This document shows positions 32,163-40,885 of a stretch of 64,000 nucleotides of DNA, in pieces. Source of the stretch: CAIXSC01 sp046349915 (lineage in GTDB: Bacteria; Planctomycetota; Planctomycetia; Pirellulales; Pirellulaceae); assembly GCA_046349915.1 (NCBI GenBank), contig JAXMBL010000006.1, forward strand, positions 1 through 64,000. Reading direction: 5' to 3'. The notes beneath the pieces were generated by a model that saw only the letters and a program-made list of their open reading frames with translations, was not told the origin of the DNA and ran no database searches. Positions within the stretch are counted from its first letter, which is position 1; each line of letters begins with the position of its first letter. Made by a program: the position numbers and the translations under genes.

Positions 32163-32351
32163 CGACTTGAATTCGCTCGAGGATTTTGGCCGAGCAGTTC
32201 GGCCAGATCAGTCGGCTGCGAATTTCGCCTGCGGCTTTTGTCAGTAGCTTTCGGCTGTTCCACGGCACTTCGAATTCGCGCTGCGCTTCGGCGGTCGCGC
32301 GACATTCTTTTCGATCCACTTTGCGTATTCATGCGCCTAGGAGCAATGGCG

Positions 32352-33827
32352 ATGTCATCTGACAACTCACAACCGCCTACGGCATGGCAGCGAAATCGAC
32401 GCTGGGGCTTCCTTATTCTGCTGCTGGCGATCATCGCCGTCGCGGCATCTACCACGACTCGCTGGTTGCCCAGCGTCGAAAGGCTCGTGGGACGCTCGAT
32501 TTTACCCTCGCTTAACAACCTCCCGCCCGCCACGACAACGGCGGATTTGACGGATGATCACAGTGATCACGGCGATCACGGCGATCACGCCGCTCACGAA
32601 GCGCATGACGACCACGACCATGCCGGCCACAGCGAGGCCAACTCCATCGAAATCAGCGACCAAGCTCGCAAGAACATTGGTCTGCGGCTCGCCAAAGTCT
32701 CGTTGTCGACCTTTACCAAGAGCCTTAGCGTACCTGGGATGATCGCCGAGCGTCCAGGTCGATCGAGCGTGCTGGTTTCGGCGCCAATGACTGGCATCAT
32801 TACGAAGATTCATGTCATCGAGGGCGAGGCCATTGAACCGGGCCAGAAACTCTTCGACCTGCGACTCACTCACGAGGAACTGGTCCAAGCCCAGGCAGAG
32901 TTGCTACAGACCGCCGAGGAAATTGATGTCACGGCGAGCGAAATCAAACGCATCGAGCGTCTGACGGAGAACGGCGGGCTGGCCGGCAAACAATTGCTCG
33001 AACGGCAATACGAACGTCAGAAACTGGAAGCCGCGCTGCGATCGAAGCGAGAAGCGTTGCTGCTTCACGGCATCGCGGCGGAGCAGATTGAAACGATCTT
33101 GAGCAAACGCGAGTTGCTCAAGGAACTCTGCGTCGTCGCGCCGCCGCTCGCCGAAACGCCGGAGAGTTCGCGGCAGGAGGCCCGCTACCAAGTGCAAGCG
33201 TTGAAGGCCGCGACCGGCCAACACGTCAACGCGGGTGACTCGGTGATTACGCTGGCGGACCATGCGGAACTGTACGTTCAAGGCGAAGCCTTTGAACGCG
33301 ACGTCGCGGCGATCAGCCGGGCAGTCAATGAGCAGGCCAGTGTAACGGTGACCTGGGAATCCGAGGACCGGCGGGTCGAGCGGGTTGCCGACTTGCGGAT
33401 TCTTTATCTGGCGAACGCCGTCGATCCCGGCACGCGCACCTTGGATTTCTTCGTTACGCTTCCCAACCGAATCGAGCGAGATACGCGGCTGGACGATGGT
33501 CATCGTTTCATTGCCTGGAAGTTCCGACCTGGGCAACGGGTTCAAATCCACGTACCGATCGCAACGCTGAACGAGCGAATCGTGCTGCCAGTCGACGCGA
33601 TCGCGCAGGATGGCGTCGAATCCTACGTCTTCGCGCCGAATGGCGACCACTTCGATCGCAGGCCAGTGCACGTGGAATTTCGCGATACGCAATGGGCGGT
33701 CATCGCGAACGACGGGTCCATTCACCTTGGCGAAACTGTCGCTGTTTCCTCCGCCCAACAGTTGCAGCTAGCGCTCAAGAACAAGGCGGGCGGCGGGATC
33801 GATCCACACGCGGGACACAACCACTAG
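32352..33827 (+). CDS. RND efflux periplasmic adaptor with His-rich N-terminus (CusB/CzcB type)
   Basis: This membrane-fusion protein links the RND pump to the outer membrane. From the ATG at 32352 (TAGGAG eight bases upstream) it has 491 residues: a membrane anchor (WGFLILLLAIIAVAAS), then a run of about 26 residues dominated by Asp and His (32551-32630). The adaptor domains follow: barrel-sandwich (VLVSAPMTGIITKIHVIEGEAIEPGQ), a helical hairpin, a second lipoyl half (VNAGDSVITLADHAELYVQGEAFERDV), a beta-barrel and a C-terminal HAGHNH. The frame is open upstream but passes through the tandem repeat and has no better start. The His run implies metal capture. Confidence 0.93.
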   Translation: MSSDNSQPPTAWQRNRRWGFLILLLAIIAVAASTTTRWLPSVERLVGRSILPSLNNLPPATTTADLTDDHSDHGDHGDHAAHEAHDDHDHAGHSEANSIEISDQARKNIGLRLAKVSLSTFTKSLSVPGMIAERPGRSSVLVSAPMTGIITKIHVIEGEAIEPGQKLFDLRLTHEELVQAQAELLQTAEEIDVTASEIKRIERLTENGGLAGKQLLERQYERQKLEAALRSKREALLLHGIAAEQIETILSKRELLKELCVVAPPLAETPESSRQEARYQVQALKAATGQHVNAGDSVITLADHAELYVQGEAFERDVAAISRAVNEQASVTVTWESEDRRVERVADLRILYLANAVDPGTRTLDFFVTLPNRIERDTRLDDGHRFIAWKFRPGQRVQIHVPIATLNERIVLPVDAIAQDGVESYVFAPNGDHFDRRPVHVEFRDTQWAVIANDGSIHLGETVAVSSAQQLQLALKNKAGGGIDPHAGHNH

Positions 33828-33866
33828 CGACGAAGGGGCGGCCGTTTGTCGCCGCGATGACACGCC

Positions 33867-36800
33867 ATGCTTAACGCCATTATCAAGTTATCCCTGCGAT
33901 ACCGCGCCATCACGATCGCTTTAGCGCTCGTGCTGACCGTGTACGGCAGCTATGAACTTTACCAACTTCCGATCGACGTATTTCCGGACTTGAATCGGCC
34001 GCGCGTCACCATCATGACGGAATGCCCCGGACTCGCCCCCGAAGAGGTAGAGACGCTGGTGACATTCCCCTTGGAATCATCGCTCAACGGCGCGACCGGG
34101 GTGCAAGCAGTGCGTAGTTCGTCCGGCGTGGGTTTGTCGGTCATCTATGTCGAGTTTGCTTGGGGAACCGACATCTACGTGGATCGCCAAATCGTCGCCG
34201 AGAAACTCGCCCTAGCCGCCGATCGGCTGCCGGAAGACGTTAAGCCGCAAATGGCTCCGATCGCGTCCATCATGGGGCAGGTCCTCCAAGTCGGCATGTA
34301 CAGCGAGGGCAACAAGACGAATCCGGTGGAAGTACGAACGTTGGCTGACTGGGTCGTTCGGCAGCGTCTCCTGACCATTCCCGGCGTTGCTCAAGTGATC
34401 ACGATGGGAGGCGGGCGAAAGCAGTTTCAGGTGCTGGCGAATCCCGATGAAATGCTCAAATACGATGTCACTCTGGAGGATGTCGAACGCGCCGTCGCCG
34501 ACAGCAATCAAAACGCGACGGGCGGATATCTGGACGAAGGCGGCGACGAACTGCTCGTTCGCTCGATCGGTCGAATCCGCGACATCCACGAGCTGGACCA
34601 AGTCGTGGTGAAGGGCTCGGCCAATCGTCCGGTGTTACTGGGACAAGTCGCGCGAGTTCGCGAGGCGGCGCAAGTCAAGCGGGGCGAGGCGGCGGTCAAT
34701 GCCTCGCCCGCCGTCATGATTATCGTCTCGAAACAACCAGGCGCCGACACTCGACTGCTGACAACGCATGTCATCGAGGCCTTGAACGAACTCAAGCGCT
34801 CGCTGCCTGACGACATTCGCATCAACTCGGAGGTCTATCAACAAAAGGAGTTCATCGACCTCAGCATCCACAACGTGATCGAGGCTCTGCGCGACGGCGG
34901 AATCCTGGTCGTCGTTATTCTCTTTCTCTTCCTACTCAACTTTCGCACCACCTTCATCACGCTTACGGCCATCCCACTGTCGATCGTGGTCACTGGATTG
35001 ATCTTCAAATGGTCGGGGATGTCGATCAACACGATGACTCTAGGCGGGTTGGCGGTGGCGATCGGCGAATTGGTGGATGACGCGATCGTCGATGTGGAGA
35101 ACATTTTCCGCCGACTGCGAGAGAACAAGCACTCGTCGAACCCCATTTCGCCGCTGCGAGTCGTTTACGAGGCGAGTAGCGAAGTGCGGAACTCGATCGT
35201 CTTCAGTACGATCCTCGTCGTGTTGGTCTTCATCCCGCTGTTCGCCCTAGGGGGAATGGAGGGTCGGTTGTTCACGCCGCTGGGCGTCGCCTACATCGTG
35301 TCGATCATCGCTTCGCTATTTGTCTCCTTGACCGTGACGCCCGTCCTGTCCTATTGGCTGCTGCCCAACGCCAAGTTCATGGACCACGACAAGGATGGCT
35401 TGCTGTTGCGAATTCTCAAATGGCTGGCGGGTTACTCGATCCGATTAAGCGTGAGATATCCCTGGCCGATCTTGTGTTCCGTGGCGATTGCCGTGGCGAT
35501 CAGCGGCTTCGTCGCGACTCGCCTGGGCCGCGACTTCCTTCCCCCGTTCAACGAAGGCGCGGTTCAAGTCAACGTGCTTCTCCCCCCCGGAACTTCGCTG
35601 GCATCCTCCAACCGCATTGCGGGAATGGTCGACGAACGAATCGCCAAGATCAAGGGAGTCGTCGCCTTTGGACGCCGCACCGGCCGAGCCGAACTGGACG
35701 AGCACGCCGAGGGCGTCAACGTGTCGGAGGTAATCGTCAGCTTCGATCCCAAGTTAGGCCGCAGTCGCGAAGAAGTCCTCGAAGAGCTGCGCGAGGAATT
35801 GACGCAGATTCCCGGGGTCGTGATCTCGGCCGAACAACCGCTCGCGCATCTCATTTCACACATGCTGTCGGGAGTCAAGGCCCAGGTCGGCATCAAATTG
35901 TATGGCGACGATCTCGATATGCTCCGTCGCAAGGCGAATGAGCTGAAGGCCGCGATGGAAACCGTGCCGGGAGTCAAGGACTTGATGGTGGAGCAACAGA
36001 TCGAGATTCCCCAACTGCAAGTCAAGCTTGATCGCGACAAACTTGCCAGGCATGGCATTACGTCGAACTACGTCAACCAGTTCGTCGAGACGGCCATGAA
36101 CGGACGCACGGTTTCCGAAATCGTGCTCGGCCAACGCAAATTCGACTTAGTCGTTCGGCTAGACGACGAATTTCGCCAGGATCCGGCCAAACTTCGCCGT
36201 CTCTCGCTGAACTTGCCGGGCGGAGGACGTATTCCACTCGACCAAGTTGCCGACATCGAGCGTGGCAGCGGCCCGAATACGATCAATCGAGAAAACGTGC
36301 GCCGCCGGATTATTGTGCAATGCAATACGGCGGGTCGCGACCTGAACAGCGTCGTCACCGACATTCAAGCCCGGCTAGAGCCCATCCAAAGAAGTTTGCC
36401 AACAGGGTACTTTCTGGAATACGGCGGCCAATTCGAAAGTGCTCGACACGCGACTCGCGTGATCGGATTGCTCAGTTTGATCTCGCTGGCCGCCATGTTC
36501 CTGGCGCTCTACACGTTGTTCCACTCGACCAATCTCGCCTTGCAAGTGCTGGCGGCGCTGCCGATGGCGGCCATTGGCGCTGTCGCCGCGCTCGTCATAA
36601 CGAAGCAATCGCTAACGGTGGCGAGCATGGTGGGGTTCATTTCGTTATCTGGAATCGCGTCCCGCAACGGAATTCTGCTGATCGCCCATTATTTGCATCT
36701 GGTCAAGCATGAGGGGGAAGCATTCACTCCGTCGATGATTGAGCGAGCTGGCAAGGAGCGACTCGCTCCCATGCTGATGACGGCCTTAACCGCCGGCATT

Positions 36801-37031
36801 GCACTGATTCCCCTGGTATTAGCCGCCGGCGAGCCGGGCAAAGAGATCCTCTACCCCGTGGCAACCGTGATTCTGGGTGGATTGATTAGCTCGACGTTCC
36901 TGGACTTCTTCGTGCATCCGGCTCTCTTCTGGTGCTTTGGCCGGAAGCAGGCGGAACAACAAATGGCCGCCGACCTTCATGATGAGCTCGACGCAGCCGT
37001 CACGACGGATCCGCGCAGTCACGGCAATTAG
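33867..37031 (+). CDS. Heavy-metal RND efflux pump (CusA/CzcA family)
   Basis: The 1054-residue inner-membrane proton antiporter exports a transition metal. The typical start is LRYRAITIALALVLTVYGSYELYQLPIDVFPDLNRPRV. The TM4 region has GGLAVAIGELVDDAIVDVENIFRRL, with acidic residues expected for proton relay, and there are the duplicated halves, a second FLPPFNEGAVQVNVLLPPGTS porter segment, and a C-terminal TM bundle (AGKERLAPMLMTALTAGIALIPLVLAAGEPGKEILYPVA). It follows the adaptor by 39 bases. No outer-membrane TolC-like gene is in this operon. Whether the substrate is Cu/Ag or Zn/Co/Cd cannot be fixed by eye. Confidence 0.94.
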   Translation: MLNAIIKLSLRYRAITIALALVLTVYGSYELYQLPIDVFPDLNRPRVTIMTECPGLAPEEVETLVTFPLESSLNGATGVQAVRSSSGVGLSVIYVEFAWGTDIYVDRQIVAEKLALAADRLPEDVKPQMAPIASIMGQVLQVGMYSEGNKTNPVEVRTLADWVVRQRLLTIPGVAQVITMGGGRKQFQVLANPDEMLKYDVTLEDVERAVADSNQNATGGYLDEGGDELLVRSIGRIRDIHELDQVVVKGSANRPVLLGQVARVREAAQVKRGEAAVNASPAVMIIVSKQPGADTRLLTTHVIEALNELKRSLPDDIRINSEVYQQKEFIDLSIHNVIEALRDGGILVVVILFLFLLNFRTTFITLTAIPLSIVVTGLIFKWSGMSINTMTLGGLAVAIGELVDDAIVDVENIFRRLRENKHSSNPISPLRVVYEASSEVRNSIVFSTILVVLVFIPLFALGGMEGRLFTPLGVAYIVSIIASLFVSLTVTPVLSYWLLPNAKFMDHDKDGLLLRILKWLAGYSIRLSVRYPWPILCSVAIAVAISGFVATRLGRDFLPPFNEGAVQVNVLLPPGTSLASSNRIAGMVDERIAKIKGVVAFGRRTGRAELDEHAEGVNVSEVIVSFDPKLGRSREEVLEELREELTQIPGVVISAEQPLAHLISHMLSGVKAQVGIKLYGDDLDMLRRKANELKAAMETVPGVKDLMVEQQIEIPQLQVKLDRDKLARHGITSNYVNQFVETAMNGRTVSEIVLGQRKFDLVVRLDDEFRQDPAKLRRLSLNLPGGGRIPLDQVADIERGSGPNTINRENVRRRIIVQCNTAGRDLNSVVTDIQARLEPIQRSLPTGYFLEYGGQFESARHATRVIGLLSLISLAAMFLALYTLFHSTNLALQVLAALPMAAIGAVAALVITKQSLTVASMVGFISLSGIASRNGILLIAHYLHLVKHEGEAFTPSMIERAGKERLAPMLMTALTAGIALIPLVLAAGEPGKEILYPVATVILGGLISSTFLDFFVHPALFWCFGRKQAEQQMAADLHDELDAAVTTDPRSHGN

Positions 37032-37191
37032 TTCTTTGAATTTTGAATTTGGATTCTTTCCCGTACTCGCGACATGACACGTCGCTGTGAATGTCTCAAA
37101 AGGAGTTGAACAGATGATGGCTCGCCCTCGTCCCGCCCAAGAATCGATTGTGTTATTTGCGATTGCGTTTATCACCAGCAGAGGAGTCTTT

Positions 37192-37722
37192 ATGTTTCGT
37201 ATCCAATTGATCGGGCTCTTGGCAGCGTCCCTCTTAGCATGCGCCGTCGCGGGCTGTGGCGACGCTCAACAAGCCATGCCGGTAAAAGTGTCGGGCGATC
37301 CCCCGCCGCCCATGGATGGCGGGGAACATGCCGACCACGATGTTCATGGACCGCATGAAGGCGAGTTGATTGAACTGGGCAAAGGAAAGTTTCACCTGGA
37401 GTTAGTGCATGACGATGCGACGAAGACCGTTACGGCCTACATTCTCGATTCAACCGCCAAAGACGCGTTCCCCATTGATGCGGAAGACGTTCAGTTCAAC
37501 CTGACGGTCGACGGCAAGCCTCGGCAATTCGTGCTGTCCGCCGCCGCCCAGCCAAACGATCCGATGGGTAAGTACTCGTGCTTTCGCTTGACCGACAAGG
37601 AACTGTGCGAGGGGCTGGACGCAAAGGGCGCGACAGTGCGAGTTGTGGTCACGATCGAAGAGAAGCCGTATTCGGGCACGCTCAGCGTGGATCATGACCA
37701 TTCGCATGATCACAAGCACTAG
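37192..37722 (+). CDS. His-rich lipoprotein of the metal efflux operon
   Basis: From the ATG at 37192 (GAGGAG five bases upstream) the 176-residue protein has a lipoprotein signal ending in LLACAVAGC, so Cys acylation is expected. The mature part starts with a His-rich segment (GGEHADHDVHGPHEGE), has a beta-rich middle (FHLELVHDDATKTVTAYILD) and ends HDHSHDHKH. The operon position behind the RND pump and the His clusters at both ends suggest a periplasmic metal-binding accessory protein. I do not recognise a named family. Confidence 0.85.
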   Translation: MFRIQLIGLLAASLLACAVAGCGDAQQAMPVKVSGDPPPPMDGGEHADHDVHGPHEGELIELGKGKFHLELVHDDATKTVTAYILDSTAKDAFPIDAEDVQFNLTVDGKPRQFVLSAAAQPNDPMGKYSCFRLTDKELCEGLDAKGATVRVVVTIEEKPYSGTLSVDHDHSHDHKH

Positions 37723-37963
37723 CACTCTTGGTAGGGCCAGAGCGGTTCGCTTGCGAAACACGAGGCGAGCCAGCCGGTCAAAAAACACCCACAGGGCGTT
37801 GCCTGGTCAGATACTTACGGGTCTTCGTAGTATATTGGACGTTCTTCTTTCACAGAACCAGTCCGATTCTCCAACGGGGCGAGTAAGTCGGGAGGGAACG
37901 CTGTTACGGGTGTAGTTCTTTGCGTCTAATTGCCTTCGAGGGCCGTCGGGCAGTTAGCGAGAC

Positions 37964-39820
37964 ATGTGGGGGGCGATAGTGTTTACTCGAGTTGCACACT
38001 ACGTAGGGTCACTTCCAACGTCGATCAAATGGTTCGTGTTGTCGAGCGCGATCGGTGTCGTCGGCGGGCTGGGCGGGATTGCATTTCAGGTCACGGAACA
38101 GAGCGTCTTTCGAGTTTGTTTGCAGGGAGTGGCGGGCTTTTCGCCCAAGGAAGCGGCAGGCGAGCGGCGATTGTTCGCGGAGCCGGAACGCGAGTTCAAC
38201 CCCTGGCTGCTCCTGGCGGTCATGACCAGCGGCGGTTTGATCTCGGGTTGGCTCGTGCAGAGGTTCGCGCCGGAAGCGGAAGGGCACGGCACGGATGCGG
38301 CGATCGAAGCCTTTCATCACAAGCGCGGCCATATCCGGCCTGTCGTCCCAATCATCAAGCTGATTGCTTCGGCGGTAACGATTGGAACGGGCGGGTCAGC
38401 AGGACGAGAAGGTCCGATTGCACAGATCGGCGCTGGCTTCGGATCGCTTGTGGGCGCGTGGTTCGGCTTGTCCGCGCGAGATCGTCGCATTTTATTGGCG
38501 GCTGGCATGGCGGCCGGAATCGGCGCGATCTTCCGAGCTCCGCTGGCAGCCGCGTTGTTCGCGGCCGAGATCATGTACCGCGAAGCGGACATCGAGACCG
38601 ACGTCATCGTCCCCGCGGCCATCTCGTCGATTGTCGGTTACACGGTATTCGCATTCTGGCTCCCGCCCGACATACGCTTCCAGCCACTCTTCGGCGACTC
38701 GTTGCGTCATCAACTCTATTCGCTTGTCGAGTTGGGGCCGTTATCGTTGATGGCAGTTGCGTTGGTCGCGATGGGCGTGATCTACATCAAGTGCTATTAC
38801 GGACTGCATCGCTGGTTCAAACGCTGCTGGATTCCGCGTATCTTCCGACCCGTCTTGGGGGCGGCCTTGGCGGGCGCCGCGGGGCTGAGTTTGTATTTCA
38901 TGTTTGGCCGAGACGCTCGAGTGCTGGCCGTGTTGAGCGCGGGTTACGGGACGCTGCAGGAAGCGCTAAGCGATCCGCGCAAGGCGGGAGGCTCGCTGCT
39001 GCTCGTCGTCGCCCTGGGCAAGATCGCCACGACCTCGCTAACGATCGGCTCGGGAGGATCGGGCGGCGTCTTTGGGCCTTCGATGGTGATCGGAGGCTGC
39101 ACGGGGGGAGCGATCGGAACCTTGTTTCATCGCTGGTGGCCCTCGCTGTGTCCCAATCCGGCCATCTACACCGTGGTCGGGATGGCGGGGTTCTTCGCCG
39201 GTTGCGCACGCGCGCCCATCTCGACGATCGTGATGGTGACCGAATTGACGGGAGACTACAGCTTATTGGTCCCCGCCATGTGGGTCTCGACGCTCTGCTT
39301 CATCCTTGGCAACCGCTGGACGCTCTACGAGAAGCAACTCCCCTCGCGCCTCGACTCGCCCGCGCATCGGGGCGATTTCCTGGTCGACGTGCTGGAAGGA
39401 ATCGCTGTCGGAGATGTCGCTTGGAAGCAGGTAAATACGGTTCATCAATCCGAAACACTGCCCGACATTGTGCATGGGATGGCGCAGCATCGTCAGCACT
39501 ACTTTCCCGTCGTTGACGACTCGAGACGCATGATCGGCATTTTCTCGGCCGACGATGTAAGACCCTACTTGTTCGACCAGTCGCTATGGAAGCTTGTCGT
39601 CGCCAGCGACCTGATGACGTCTCGCGTCGTCGCCGTAACGCCGGTCGACGACTTAAACACGGCCCTCAGGCGATTCACGGAGCTGAACCTCGATGAATTA
39701 CCCGTCGTCGCCGAAAACGACCCCAAGAATCTCCTTGGAATGTTGCGCCGCAAGGATGTGATCGCTCGCTACAACCAATCGCTCTTCGACCACAAAAAAA
39801 GCTTGCAAGACGAGTCCTAA
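37964..39820 (+). CDS. ClC-type chloride channel/antiporter with CBS domains
   Basis: The 618-residue membrane protein carries the ClC selectivity segments: GHGTDAAI (first motif, variant of GSGIP), GTGGSAGREGPIAQIG (GREGP) and GSGGSGGVFGPSMVIGG, with about ten hydrophobic segments up to about residue 440. The C-terminus has two CBS domains (HGMAQHRQHYFPVVDDSRRMIGIFSADDV and LNTALRRFTELNLDELPVVAEN), which usually sense nucleotides. It transports chloride, perhaps with protons. It is separated from the efflux operon by 241 bases and probably transcribed alone. It lies just before copy B of the long direct repeat. Confidence 0.93.
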   Translation: MWGAIVFTRVAHYVGSLPTSIKWFVLSSAIGVVGGLGGIAFQVTEQSVFRVCLQGVAGFSPKEAAGERRLFAEPEREFNPWLLLAVMTSGGLISGWLVQRFAPEAEGHGTDAAIEAFHHKRGHIRPVVPIIKLIASAVTIGTGGSAGREGPIAQIGAGFGSLVGAWFGLSARDRRILLAAGMAAGIGAIFRAPLAAALFAAEIMYREADIETDVIVPAAISSIVGYTVFAFWLPPDIRFQPLFGDSLRHQLYSLVELGPLSLMAVALVAMGVIYIKCYYGLHRWFKRCWIPRIFRPVLGAALAGAAGLSLYFMFGRDARVLAVLSAGYGTLQEALSDPRKAGGSLLLVVALGKIATTSLTIGSGGSGGVFGPSMVIGGCTGGAIGTLFHRWWPSLCPNPAIYTVVGMAGFFAGCARAPISTIVMVTELTGDYSLLVPAMWVSTLCFILGNRWTLYEKQLPSRLDSPAHRGDFLVDVLEGIAVGDVAWKQVNTVHQSETLPDIVHGMAQHRQHYFPVVDDSRRMIGIFSADDVRPYLFDQSLWKLVVASDLMTSRVVAVTPVDDLNTALRRFTELNLDELPVVAENDPKNLLGMLRRKDVIARYNQSLFDHKKSLQDES

Positions 39821-39862
39821 TCGGACGGAACCAAGTTCGCCAAGTTCGCGGCTGCCAGACTA

Positions 39863-40687
39863 GGAAGTCGGTCAACCACGGATCACGCGGATGACACCGG
39901 TGACGGCTTGGCGCCGGGCCATCTCGCGGCTCTTGCCCTGGCAGGGATCGGCATAAACTGTCTGCGAGTCGCACGAACGGAGTTCACCGACGAAACTCGT
40001 CGAGACCTGATCCACGCCCTCGAACGCTACGAAGCGGAACGCGAACCCTTGGGTGAGATCGAGCAACGGGATGCCAAGTGGGAAGCCGCATGTGGCCAGC
40101 AAGGCGTCGATCACTCAGGGGATGGAGAGATCCCAGATGAAGATCTGGTCGATGAAGACTCCGATATCCCGGTGACGCAACAGCGTTCGATACTGCAAGC
40201 GATCAGCGAATTTTTCCGTCTACCCCAAGCCCAGAAACAGACGATTCACAACGAACAAGAGTTACGCGAGTTGGCCGTATCGCGACTCTTGACGGTCGAT
40301 TTGGCTTTGCGTTGCCACCACCACCGGTACTCTCGCTTCCCAGGTTCTCTAGCGGATTTATCGTCCGAGTTTCTGACGATAATGCCGGACGATCCATTTA
40401 CTACTGCCCGCTTTATCTATCGTCCCCACGACACTTCGTTCATGCTCTACAGCCTAGGTCCCGACAAAATGGACGACGGCGGCAACTTTGGGCCTTGGAT
40501 CTGCGTCGCTGGCGGCGGATACGACCTTTCGCTCGACGGAGAAGACTATCAACCCACGGGCCGCCATGCGTTACCAGGCCCTAGCCTCTTGCGTCGACTT
40601 TGGTCTCGAATCTTTCAGCGTCCCGACCACTAATCACGCGAATGCCTCGGAATGCTGGGAACCACGAATCGCTCGAATCTCACGAAT
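39863..40687 (+). repeat. Long direct repeat, copy B
   Basis: This matches 30325-31424 in the same direction, with two deletions relative to copy A: one of about 200 bases near its start, which brings the GGAAGTCGGTCAACC end next to the gene, and one of about 70 bases after the stop. It begins 43 bases after the ClC gene. Confidence 0.85.
39908..40633 (+). CDS. 5'-truncated gene of duplicated segment, copy B
   Basis: The 241 codons are about 91% identical at protein level to copy A at 30565 by eye; the first 80-90% of the frame is almost unchanged and changes cluster in the last 60 residues (SLGPDKMDDGG, WICVAGGGYDLSL). As in copy A, a TTG start without a ribosome site and an apparently internal beginning suggest a remnant of a longer gene. 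The frame has no stops, so the duplication is recent or the product is kept. Confidence 0.6.
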   Translation: MAPGHLAALALAGIGINCLRVARTEFTDETRRDLIHALERYEAEREPLGEIEQRDAKWEAACGQQGVDHSGDGEIPDEDLVDEDSDIPVTQQRSILQAISEFFRLPQAQKQTIHNEQELRELAVSRLLTVDLALRCHHHRYSRFPGSLADLSSEFLTIMPDDPFTTARFIYRPHDTSFMLYSLGPDKMDDGGNFGPWICVAGGGYDLSLDGEDYQPTGRHALPGPSLLRRLWSRIFQRPDH

Positions 40688-40739
40688 TTCAGTCATCTGC
40701 CCAAAATCTCTAGGTCTTGCAATCTGAACCATTAGTGAG

Positions 40740-40814
40740 GATCAGTGAAGATGAGTGTTCCCTTTTTTGGACGCAGGGTAAGACGAGAAGTGGGAACACT
40801 GATCTTCGCTGATC
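40740..40814. repeat. Inverted repeat with GATCAGTGAAGAT-type arms
   Basis: The 23-base arms at 40740-40762 and 40792-40814 are inverted copies with two mismatches (core GATCAGTGAAGAT and AGTGTTCCC). CCTTTTTTGG follows the left arm. The same 23-base word recurs at 63276-63298. The element lies downstream of copy B and beyond the end of the AAA gene. Confidence 0.7.
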
Positions 40815-40885
40815 GTCACTGATCGAATTCACTTTTAAGCGAGGTGAAGTCGTCGTTTTGTGACGTGGCGCACGGCCCTTTGGCG

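Noticed and set aside
37930..39516. 528-codon open frame in another frame of the ClC gene
   Set aside because: An Arg/Gly/Ser-rich translation with no hydrophobic pattern; the overlapping frame is an unmistakable ClC protein.
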